Below, piece after piece: positions 43,626-53,527 of a stretch of 64,000 nt of DNA. This DNA is from Stagonosporopsis chrysanthemi (Eukaryota; Ascomycota; Dothideomycetes; Pleosporales; Didymellaceae). A model generated the notes under the pieces. That model was not told the DNA's origin. It ran no database searches and was given only the letters and a program-made list of their open reading frames with translations. The DNA lies in NCBI GenBank assembly GCA_022560025.1, contig JAFISE010000061.1, positions 113,604 through 177,603 of the forward strand. Reading direction: 5' to 3'. Position 1 is the stretch's first letter; each line of letters starts with the position of its first letter. The position numbers and the translations under genes were made by a program.

Positions 43626-45154
43626 ATGAAGCTCGACGCTCGAGGAGGTGCGCCCACCTCCCCACCTTTCATTTGACTTTCATACGAGCTAACACGATCA
43701 TAGAACTTGAGCGTGTGCTCTTCAAACGCTGCGTTGAATGTGACAATACTGGCAAGAGCCTGTCCTGCGATGGCATGAACTGCTCTGGAGGGACGGTCTG
43801 CATATTGACACCAGAGAGCTGCAATGCTTGCGCTGAAGTAGCTTGCCTGGTCGATCCCACAGAGCGCCAAAGCGAGCCTAGCAAGCCGAATGTTGGTGCC
43901 ATCGCCGGCGGAGTTATTGGAGGTATCGTGGTCATCGCCATCATCGTGTTCGTCATCTGGAAGTACTGTCTGAAGGGAAAGAGGCGGCCGATATCCGAGA
44001 TGGAGTGGCAGGAAGAAGAGGAGATGGAGCAGCAAGAGAAGGTCGACAACGATTTCGCATCGAGACGGAGCGCACGAGCATCGACACACACCGTTGCCTC
44101 GATGGCCTCGTCGGTCCTTACTCGCGCCTCCAACATCATTCAGATCGCCTACATCCCTGGTGTCACAAACCGCTCAGGACCTGGTTCGCCCGACCTGCTC
44201 GTCCCTCCCGTGCCGCCGGTTCCTGCCATGTCTCCCTCGTCTGCTATGAGCAGCCCGTACTCCAATACGGACCGCCACTTCTTCGTTCCCGACTTCCGCG
44301 ATTCCATGGCTTCAGACAGCACACGCCAGAGCATTGCACCCAGTCTCGCCCGTAACAGTGTCGCCTCAACCATGTATCGTCAGAACGCTATTGTATCGCC
44401 TCTGCCGGCTCAAACCATCGTACGCGGCAAGGCCGCCGTCGTCAGCGTCAAGTCGAACGGTTCCAACACACCCGAAGATGCACTGAGCATGATGAGCACA
44501 CCGCCGGTACCGCAGATCGATCCCAAGCATGCCCAGCAGGTGAAGCCAATCCGCATTCAAATGCCTGGTCTCAGTTCCAAGAGCTCCGTTCAAAGTACAG
44601 CAACACTCGGACCTGTACGCGCATTGAACATCACCAAAAAGAAGAGTTCCGACACTACACCACCAAAGAGTGTGGCAAGCTCCATCACCAGCGGCGATAG
44701 GACAGCAGTAGGAACGCCCGAAGCTCTTGTACCTCCCGCCCGACCACTCACCAACTATTCTGTTGCTTCGGCCGACTCAGGCGTCTCGCACGCCCGTGCC
44801 CGCCAGGCTGTCAGCTTGGCAGACTCGGACGAGGAATCCGACGAGGACGAGGATCACCAGCGTTCGCGCCAGAGCATGCTCCGCAACTCCTTGAGCTCGC
44901 GCGATTCAGGCGTGACAGAAATCCAGGATGCCACACCGACAGGTCTCGTTGACCTTCGCAGCCCCTTCAGCGATAGCTCCGCCGTCGATCGAACAGACCG
45001 GCCAGCGATTGGTTCGCGCATCACATCCTACGATGCTGACCGCTCGCGCATGCCAATGACACCTATTGTTGAGGAGTCCGAACGACGCGCGAGTGCTATG
45101 TCGAAGCGAGACCAGAGTCCGTTTGCAGACAACTTCAGGAGTGACCTGAAGTAA
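43626..45154 (+). CDS. Opy2-like membrane anchor of the HOG pathway
   Basis: Exon 1 43626-43647 and exon 2 43704-45154, across a 56 bp intron (GTGCGC, branch CTAAC, acceptor ATAG, phase 1); 490 aa. The N-terminal ectodomain has eight cysteines in the Opy2 spacing (CVEC, SLSC, MNC, VC, SCNAC, AC). A single transmembrane helix follows (~72-98, GAIAGGVIGGIVVIAIIVFVIW), then a long Ser/Thr/Pro-rich cytosolic tail with basic and acidic patches. Yeast Opy2 is a plasma-membrane anchor that recruits Ste50/Ste11 to the Sho1 branch of HOG. No cleaved signal peptide is evident; the start codes for only MKLDARGE before the Cys-rich part. The Ste50-binding region in the tail is not identified. Confidence 0.85.
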
Positions 45155-46024
45155 ACACTGTTCGTGGGTCTTTGAGAATTGATTTGGTTATTGGCATGGC
45201 GTTTGGTGCATAGCCCCCAAGTTCAGCGGACTGGGTGAGCAATCGTTTCATGATTTTGTTTGGAAGATATCACGGTTTACCCAGCCAGCTACGGCATTTT
45301 CTTCTTTTCTGCGCTTTTCACTTCTATGGATATGGATACCTTTGGTACGTGCGATGAGCAGCACGCTTAGCTTCAATGTATGTATGTATTGACTCGTATG
45401 AGCAAATACCCATTTTCTCTACACAACGATGCATATTGTTTCTCCCATTCATATTGCTCAGGTGCTGTCAATGTCGCGCAAACACGATTAAGTTTAGTAA
45501 CGGGACGTTTGTTTCGACTTGCACTGGCGTGACAGACGATCACATGTTTCAATAATCTGCAATTAGATCGGCACCGTTGCCGTGGAAGATGTCGAAACGG
45601 CCAGAATTACTTTGCAGAGCATAGAGTTGTGCCAACGGCCTAGTGCGCGATTGTGCAGACGTTGAGATGTGTGCACAACGGTGATCGGCGCATGGAGACA
45701 GCGGAGGACACCGACAATTAAACATTGTGGGGTATCGTGGAGGGGCAGCGGACAGCTTCGACCGCAAGATTTCTTCGACTAGAAAACATCCTGATAAGCG
45801 CGATAGTCCTTCTTCCCTTCGTCTTTAGCATTCTCTCCTGCGACAACATAAGTCCTAACCGCCGGCTCAAGCGTGAATCAGCAAGAATCAGCTTCAGCCT
45901 TCCAACTGCAGCCCTAGCGGTTCAGCTTCAGATACCTCGACATCCAGCTCAAAACACCTCCCATTACCACCGCGCACACCCACTTGCTCTTCAAACCGCA
46001 CCTACCGCTGCGCAAATCCTCTGC
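45155..46024. other. Intergenic region upstream of HIU hydrolase
   Basis: 870 bp. The open frame that joins the HIU hydrolase continues upstream for about 100 codons without coding character. The promoter is presumably here. Confidence 0.5.
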
Positions 46025-46504
46025 ATGCCCTCCACAGCAACGGACCGCCTCTCTGCGCTCTCCAACCAGCTCAGCGCCACAGTCCCCACGCCCAGCATGT
46101 CGACCGAGAAGAAACCCCCTATCACCTGCCACGTCCTCGACACCACCCTCGGCAAACCGGCTGCCTCGATCCCCGTCGTCCTCACCCTGCTCAACCCCTC
46201 CTCCTCTACATCCACCGACCCGCTCAAGTTCTCCGCCAAAACCAACAGCGACGGCCGCGTGACGTCCTGGAAGCCCGCGTCGCCTTTTTCCAGCACAGGG
46301 CTGGAAGAGGTGTTCCACCAGTCCGGAGACAAGAAATACAGCCTGACGTTTGACACGGAGGGGTATTTTGGCGGGAGGGGAGTGAGCACGTTCTTCCCGG
46401 AGGTGGTAGTGCAGTTTGTGGTTAGGGAGACGCAGAAGGGGGAGCATTTCCATGTGCCGGTGTTGTTGGGGCCGTTTGGGTACACGACGTATCGGGGGTC
46501 GTGA
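46025..46504 (+). CDS. 5-hydroxyisourate hydrolase (transthyretin-like)
   Basis: Single exon, 159 aa from the ATG at 46025; the open frame reaches 100 codons further upstream but without conserved sequence. The enzyme hydrolyses 5-hydroxyisourate, the product of urate oxidase, to OHCU in purine breakdown. Family motifs are present: HVLDTTLGKPA near residue 37, GRVTSW, EVFHQSGDKKYSLTFDT, FFPEVVVQF and the diagnostic C-terminal YRGS. The first 33 residues (TATDRLSALSNQLSATV) are an extension relative to the bacterial enzyme. Likely cytosolic or peroxisomal; no SKL-type signal at the end. Confidence 0.95.
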   Translation: MPSTATDRLSALSNQLSATVPTPSMSTEKKPPITCHVLDTTLGKPAASIPVVLTLLNPSSSTSTDPLKFSAKTNSDGRVTSWKPASPFSSTGLEEVFHQSGDKKYSLTFDTEGYFGGRGVSTFFPEVVVQFVVRETQKGEHFHVPVLLGPFGYTTYRGS

Positions 46505-48486
46505 GGGGGTGAAGCTGGAGTTGCGGATGAAGGGAGGTAGAAGGGATGTATGTCTGATTACAATATACCCGACATAAAGTCATGCCTGTGTCTTCAGGTG
46601 CGTCGTGTGTGAAGCTTGTGCAATACTTGCGTGTTCGTAGAAAGTGGCCTTTGTTTTGGAGTACTTTGTACAGGATGTGAAGCTTCACAGGCTCAGAGGT
46701 ATGCTGCCTCGAGCGCGTGTGTGAAACGACTGCCAATTTCTGAACGGCAGTCGAGTCTGCTCAGGTCTCAATCGCTGTCTGCCCTTTTTGGCATCAGGTT
46801 TCTTGTTCGATCTGTTGTCGCTGGATGTTACAAGTCCACTCGTTCTTTCATGCAACCACGTATTCCATTCACCACGAGCGGCTCAAGACTTGCCATAATC
46901 CTATTCAATCGATTCTGAGTGTGAGCAGAGCATCTGTTGTCTCACAGACCATGCGACTTGTGCTCCTTGGACAGAAACCTGCTAGTACACACGCCTTCAT
47001 CGCACCTTTATATATGCAAACGTCTACCTCTCGCTCATTATTGTAAAGTGTGACATGTCGATGATATGGTCGGCGTGCATGTATACGAAGTATGCCACTA
47101 CTTTTTACTTCCTCGCAAAGAATTAATCCGTATCTCGTATTACCATATGAAGCTGAACACTGAGGATGTCAGGACTGATTCAGAACTTCCTGCCTCAGGC
47201 GCGCATTTGCACTGCGTGGTACAGGCCTCGCCGTCGCAATCCGCAGATCAGTTCGATGTTACCATCCTTTTGTCTGATTTCAAAGCAACACCCTTTGACC
47301 AAACGACCTCCGCTTACCATTGGAACGGCGCTAGGAAGTTTGGGTGCGCCTCAATTGGTCGAAAGTAAACGTTATCGACGACTATCGATTGGCCAGTCAC
47401 AGAGTGCAAAAGCGGTCGATCGACATCGATGCCACGGATGCACATGGATCGAGATGCAGTCGGTCCCGGCAATGCGATATTGATTCGGTCACGGTTGGAC
47501 GGCTCATACCCGGAAAGTTTTCCTGTACACTTTGTTCGAAGGTTCGTAGAAGGGCGCAATTGTGTGCGTTCTTCCGGCACTCTAGACGTGCACTTTCAAG
47601 GGATGATATCACGAGATTATGCTGCAGGAACGGAATGTCGAACGAGGCCGCACGGCTCTGTGGGAGGATCCAACGCGTCTCTCGTGGCAGGCGAAGCGAA
47701 AGGGGCAGCGATCAGCCCGGCCCTCAGGGCGGTGAGGGGCTCCCGCGCTGTGAATGGCCGCGGCCCCGAGCGCGATGGTTCTAGCCCGGAAGATGCTGGA
47801 TCACGTTATAGTCTTGGCGAAAAGCTGCGTCACTTCCAGAAATTGCTCGCTGTCCTGCCCTCTGACCTCATCGCGAACGCCTCCATTGTCATCGTCACCA
47901 CGAGCAACAATCCCCGTCTCCGCCTAGGGAAGAGCCTCATTGAGATCCCAGTGAACAGCATTTGTTCGAACCAAGCTATCGGAACGTGCTTGGTGCTTGT
48001 AGAACATTGCGCATCCAGTGAAAACAGACTGCGACAGCCGGGAGCGTCTTCATAGGGGCTTGACGTCACCGTCGAAATTCCTCGAGATCTCTCAGACAAT
48101 CGCATCCTCGCTGCGGCGCATTTCGATATCGATATTCGGATCGCAGAGTATTACCCCGCACTTTGCGCGCTCTCCTGTCTTGCTGAAGGTACGTCGTTGT
48201 GCTGTTGTCCTGCTGCTGCTGCTGTTGCGCGCGCCGCGTACCTCGCCCTCTCGCCGCACCCTGCCACCCATCGCGTCGTGTTCTGCAGCTGCACTGCCAA
48301 ACCCAAACTCAAGCGTGCTGACCGTCTGTGGTGAAGATTCAGAAGCATTGCGACAGATTTGCTTGCCCCTGCGCGTTGGTGCATTCTCGAGACACGCTGT
48401 GTGTGGAGAGAGTGAAGTGTGCTCGTTAGGCCCGAGTACTACAGGCGATCGTCCTGGACCACGACTGCTACGTCACCACCCCGAAC
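46505..48486. other. Long upstream region of the AtfA-like gene
   Basis: 2.0 kb, with a GC-rich part near 47.6-47.8 kb. A 208-codon frame (47429-48055) lacks coding character. The last 400 bp likely hold the promoter and leader. Confidence 0.45.
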
Positions 48487-50421
48487 ATGGCTGCTGCAAC
48501 TCAAACCGCGCGCACCTCCCCCCCGAACTCGAAGATGTCCTCACCCAAGGATAGCAAAGGTACCCTTCCTGTCGTGACTAAGACTGAAGGTGAGTGCCCC
48601 CATTCCTAATGCCCGCTCAGCCCTGCTGTCGTGTCGCCACCCACCTTCACTGCCTACAACTGCACACTGTGTTCGTCTGTATCTGCAGTTGCGCGCGCAT
48701 CACGTCATCCTAAATATTGCTGTCATGTACGAGCATCGCTGACATGCCGACACCAGAGCCTGCAGAGACCAAAGCGGACATCAAGGAGATCCGTAAGTGC
48801 CTTCACGCGCGACGCGACGGCCCACAGTCGCGTCGCGCATCGTCATTGCCATCAGCATCTAGCTAACTCATCTATAAGCTACCGTCTCCGAGCCTGCTGA
48901 CACCGACGCGAAGCCTGCGACGACCAATGCAGCACCGCTGGCACCACCGCCCAAGCCATCCACAACAGGCGATACGCCCGACTACTTCAACACTGTCCAC
49001 AACCCCTTCTCGCTGGAACCGAACGTCTTTGAACAATCCTTCGGCGGTAACGGCTCTGTAGAAACACCTGGTGGCCGTACCATTCTGCCACCTGTTGCGA
49101 ATATTACGTCACCGTCTCCCTTGCCCGGCATAACACCTGGCTGGCAGTCGCTTCGCGCTGGTCCTTTAAGCCCTGCTATGCTCAGCGGCCCTACAGGTCA
49201 GACCGACTACTTTAGCGAGTCCTTCCGGGGTTTCCCAACTCCTAACGAGTCATCCCTGCGTACTGGTCTCACGCCCGGCGGTGGCGGGTCTATGTTCCCT
49301 GCCCCCAGCCCCAACACCCAAGCAATCTTCAACCTCCACAGCGCCGGTGTTACCCCTGGAACTGGCGATTTCCAGCAGGCTGCTATGCGCGCAGCCGCTC
49401 AGGCTAACCAAAACAAGACTACTGCAGCACCGACCTCACAGCCTGACACGGTGACCGCAGGAATGGATCGCCAAAACAATTATCAGCAATCTCAGCAGCA
49501 GCAGCAGAGGTCCCAGAACGACCCTTACGCTAATCATGACGTCAGCAGCGCCGCTAACGACCTGCTCTCATTCGCAAGTCAAAATGGCGGCGGTGCAAGG
49601 AGTAACCAACCATCGTTTTCCATGGCACCAAATAGCCAGTCGTTAAACGCTGGTCACATGCCTGTACAACCTGTTGGCGCTGACCACCGTCGCAACACCA
49701 AGGGCTCCATCAACAGCATGGCGTCTGCTGACACTGGTGACTTCTCAGAGTCTGGTCAAAGTGAGCAGAACAAGAGCACTCGCTCACGAGGCAAGAAAGG
49801 TGCTGCTAACGGCAAACAAGCCGCCGGTACCAAGCGCAAAGCCGAAGACGCCCCCAAAGGTGGTCGCAAGAAGGGTATGCCTGCTCCCATGGACGACGAG
49901 GACGACTCCGATGATGAGACTGCCAACATGAAGGAGGAGGAATTCGACAGCAAGGGTCGTAAGATGACCGACGAGGAGAAGCGCAAGAACTTCCTCGAGA
50001 GAAACCGGTATGTCCTTTCTCATATTATTGCTCGCGCTCCGATACTAACAACACCAGTGTCGCTGCCCTCAAGTGCCGTCAAAGAAAAAAGCAGTGGCTT
50101 GCCAACTTGCAGGCCAAGGTCGAGCTGTTCAGCACAGAGAACGATGCTCTCTCTGCTACCGTCACCCAGCTTCGCGAGGAGATAGTAAACCTTAAGACTC
50201 TACTGCTCGCCCACAAGGACTGCCCAGTCTCGCAGGCTCAGGGCCTTCACGGCAACGCTATGAACAACTTCCTTGGTAGCGACGTCAGCCATCAAAATCC
50301 CTATGGTATCGCCCAACTGCAACATAACGGCGTCCACCACATGGGGATGCCAATGCAGGGTCAAATGATGAACCGGTATGTTCACCAGCCAAGTGCAAAT
50401 GACCGGCACAACGGACACTAG
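48487..50421 (+). CDS. atfA: ATF/CREB-type bZIP transcription factor (AtfA/Atf1-like)
   Basis: Exons 48487-48589, 48757-48792, 48879-50007 and 50058-50421; 543 aa. Exon 2 is only 36 nt (EPAETKADIKEI); intron lengths are 167, 86 and 50 bp, and intron 3 has a perfect TACTAAC branch site. Aft1-type activation regions follow the N-terminus (NPFSLEPNVFEQSFGG, PGITPGWQSLRAGPLSPAML). A Gln-rich stretch and an acidic/basic linker precede the bZIP: basic region RKNFLERNRVAALKCRQRKKQW (split by intron 3) and heptad leucines (LQAKVELFSTENDALSATVTQL). Family role: target of the Hog1/SakA stress MAPK, controlling oxidative and osmotic stress genes, conidial tolerance and secondary metabolism. The symbol follows the Aspergillus orthologue. 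Confidence 0.95.
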
Positions 50422-51352
50422 CATTTTGTCTCACAACACAAGTTGCTGACCCCCCACTCAGGTAAACTCGCCGTCTGAGGTCGCCAGGTAAGCTTCCGGC
50501 TCATCCCGGAGGCTCAACCAGTAACCCCTGAGGTTTGCTTTACCTCAATCTTCTTACCCGCTCATACAAGCTTGTAATTCACGCACCTTATCCTTCCTCT
50601 CCTCGTGGTGCAGCGCACATGCATGGTCAGGCGCTTGGCCTACGTCATGCTGGCATGTCCACAACAAGGAAACACAACATCCCCCGGTCAATAAAAGGCT
50701 TCTCTTACCACATCAGGTGCCGAAGGTTCCGTTGGCACCGGAATGTGACCACGATCTTGTCGAACGTTCGGTGGTCCTTCCCTCTCTCTCAGAACACGTA
50801 CATACATGGTGGTGGATCTGATTCATTTCTCGGTGTTGCGGCGCGTTTACTCGGTCCTTTCCTTTGGCTTCTTGTTCACACATGGCTGGTGCAGCCGGGT
50901 GCTATGGCTTGGCGTTACTGGTGTGTTCTTCTTTGATTCTGCGCATTCCCTTCGGTGGTAGTGTATTCTCAAGACGGTTGGTCATTAGCATCAACACTTT
51001 CTCCCTTGAGCCCTGTTGCCAGTTTAAGCAACAAGGTTGGGAATGACGGCGTACAGTAAGGCTGGGTCGGTGTGGAAACAGGTTTGAGCTGTAGCTGGCG
51101 CTGTGGATGCATTACCGTGACGGACGGTGTGTACGTATACGTAAGCAATGGATACATTATCTTCAAACCGCTATAGCATTGACTGTGGTGATTTGTCTGA
51201 CGTCCATCAACAAACTTTCCATGAATGTTTTGTATGTTCGGCAATATTTGCGCCTCTCGTGTTGAGTCCCCCACAATGCCCTCTTCATTTAGGGTTGTTT
51301 CGAGCCTTGTGTCTACTTTTGTCTCTTCTGCCAAATGTTAGTATACCCACCA
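50422..51352. other. Convergent intergenic region
   Basis: 931 bp between the 3' ends of the AtfA-like gene and the metallophosphoesterase pseudogene. No supported gene; C-rich near 51400. Confidence 0.5.
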
Positions 51353-52297
51353 TCAAGTTCCTGCCTCACACCTTTCTGTCCATTGGTTCTCCGTCTTCTC
51401 TCCAATAACGACCTTCCACACCCCCTCCTCCCTCCCAACAACCACAGGCTCGACTGTCCAACTCCCCTTGCCACCAGGATACGCATACCCCTTCTGATTA
51501 CTCACCACCAACTTTCTCCTTCCTCTCTGCCCCCCAACACTCTCCCCCTCGCCACCCTCAACAAACTGACAACTAAAATGCGTATGCCCGTACGCCCACA
51601 CCTTCACCCTCTCACTCATCCAGCACCTCTCTCTGCTCAAATCCGTGCGGAACCCCGTATTCAGCGGCCTCTCGGGCGGAAACCTGGGACTATTCGCTCT
51701 TGCATCTGTCGTCGGGCTATGGTGCGTCAGAATCACTATTTCTCTGTGCGGCTCGCCTCCCTCAATCAGGGCGACCTGTTTGTTGACCCATGCTAAATCC
51801 GCAGCGTGGTCCGCATTGTGATCGTCCAGCGAGCGGTCCCAGATCCCCGTCTTGTCGTCGAAATCTTTCAGTGCGGAGGCGACGGCGTGCGCATGCTGCG
51901 CGGGGACGTGGCTTCAGAGTGTGCAGCCGAGGAGCGTGGTGGTGGCGTCTAGATCGATGCGTCGGCGGTGCATGAGATGGAAGCGGGGGCCGTAGTCGTG
52001 ATTGAGGGTCGTTTCTATGGAGGACATTTGGGAGAGCGCGTTCTCAAGGGTTTGGTGGTATGGCTCGTGGTTGTCGAGGACGTAGAAGATTTGGAGGGTG
52101 GCGGAGCGAGAGAGGAGCGAGCGAAGGAAGGTGAGGAGCGGTTGCGTATGGCTGATTAGACCAATGTCGCCGAGGAAGAAGAGGTTAGGCGCGAGCAGGG
52201 GGAAGTTGGTAGGTGCAGAGAAGTGGGTGTAGGATGGTGTCTGGAGAGGTGTTTCGAGGTGAAGATCGCTTATTATTTGGAAGCGTGGGGAGGTCAT
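51353..52297 (-). pseudogene. Calcineurin-like metallophosphoesterase with in-frame TGA
   Basis: One continuous frame, ATG 52297 to TAG/TGA at 51353, 315 codons, with a single in-frame TGA at codon 128 (51916-51914). Both sides read as one metallophosphoesterase: ISDLHLE (D-x-H), LGDIG, LDNHEPY (normally GNHE), VILTHHSPT and YGHTHF. Sequence before (LLGCTL) and after (SHVPAQHAHAV) the TGA is family-like, and the usual residue at the stop is Trp; a single TGG-to-TGA change explains it. No GT/AG pair can splice the stop out. The Gly of the GNHE motif is also Asp. So this is a nonsense allele, a young pseudogene, a readthrough gene or a base-call error. The 127-aa N-terminal product lacks the second half of the metal site. 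Confidence 0.8.
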
Positions 52298-53022
52298 GGC
52301 GTGGTCAGAGTTGTTTCTTGAAGGATCCAATGTGGTGGTCCAAGGCAGTGAGGATCTTGTGCTGATGTTGTTGTTATAGTTGAGGCAACGTTCATACGCT
52401 GCTGAAGAGGTGCGGGCTTGCTCGAATTTACGGCAATGGTGTTGGATCTGGCGGTCTACTTTTCGAGACGGATGAGAGGCGGAGGGCAGAATTCGAAGAG
52501 AAGATATCGCGACTGTTCTTTTAGCGTGCTCTGCGCAACGCAGGGGTTTGAACATGTGGGGGGCGAATTGAAGCTGTTAAGGCTGAAGTAGCTGTTTCGT
52601 GCAAATTCCCTAAATATTCGCCGCAAGAGCAAGTAGTCTGGTACCTCTTTGCAAACGCACCGCGGTTTGGTAATCGCACATTGAAAAAGCACATCATCAG
52701 TTTGAGTATATACAGCAATCAACGTAGCCTGAAGAACAAGCGCTGGCTGACAGGATGTACAAACTGTGTGTCAGAGTGAGAAATCCAAAGACTTTGGAAC
52801 GCGCATGTTGTACATTAACTACTGTATGTTCTTTGCAAAAGATCGAAATCACTGTCCACCACCAGCAAAGGCCAGCGTCTACCACAGCATGGTGTTCAGC
52901 ACGTCTTTGGAATTCTTCTGCAAAAACAAGGCCTTTAGCCTGACGCATCCTTCGCTGTATCCGCTGAGATGACAACTCGCCCTTTGAAGGGCGGTTTCAC
53001 GTGCCATGGGCCATGATGCCGG
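52298..53022. other. Intergenic region
   Basis: 725 bp holding the pseudogene's upstream region and the 3' UTR of the 150-aa gene. The phosphoesterase frame continues upstream for 86 codons without conserved sequence. Nothing else seen. Confidence 0.5.
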
Positions 53023-53527
53023 TCAAGGCCAAGAACCACCTCTGATTGCCTTGATTCGCACTTCTTCAGCCCACGTCTTCGTCTCCTCGTCTGCGACTGA
53101 GAGTGGACGCATCCACTCATCATGGCCCTTCTTGGTCGCCCAGCATCTCTTCTCCTTGGTAAACATGACCTCGTCTTTCTTGGTCGTTGGCCGGTCCTGC
53201 GCGACGTCAATTCTGTTCAAGATTCTCCAAGAATGTGCGCATACTCACATAGACAGGCGGTCCGTAACAAAACATGTCGTCTCGGTTGAAGAGATCCCGA
53301 TTGTGCCGCCAAATCTCTTCACATGTTGCGCAGTGTACTCCCTTCGGCATGTACTCTGTGAGTTGAGCTTTTGGTACGAAGATAATAGTAAGCGGAAAGC
53401 AAGCTAGCCAGCTGCCGAGTAAGACGAGGAAGACAAAGCCGCCGAGGATATGCTTGAGACGAATGGGATCGGATTTAGGCGGAGCGAGGTCGCCTTGCCA
53501 CTTGCCGTGACGAGATATCCAGCCCAT
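53023..53527 (-). CDS. Single-pass membrane protein, 150 aa
   Basis: Exon 1 53527-53249 and exon 2 53196-53023, across a 52 bp intron (GTGAGT, branch ATTGAC, acceptor GCGCAG, phase 0). A closer acceptor AACAG at 53213 would hit a stop at once; the CAG at 53197 keeps the frame and gives an uninterrupted charged C-terminus. One transmembrane segment (~26-48, ILGGFVFLVLLGSWLACFPLTIIFV) sits after a short hydrophilic start. The C-terminal part has a CxxC (GVHCATCEEIW) and is highly charged (KKDEVMFTKEKRCWATKKGHDEW). No known family; mitochondrial inner-membrane accessory subunits look similar in layout, but that is speculation. Confidence 0.7.

Noticed and set aside
47660..47800. GC-rich run that looks somewhat like rDNA
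   Set aside because: Does not match conserved 18S, 5.8S or 28S segments that I know, and is far too short.
47429..48055. 208-codon + frame upstream of the AtfA-like gene
   Set aside because: No domain, random composition, and interrupted coding sense; more likely leader or promoter DNA of moderate GC content.
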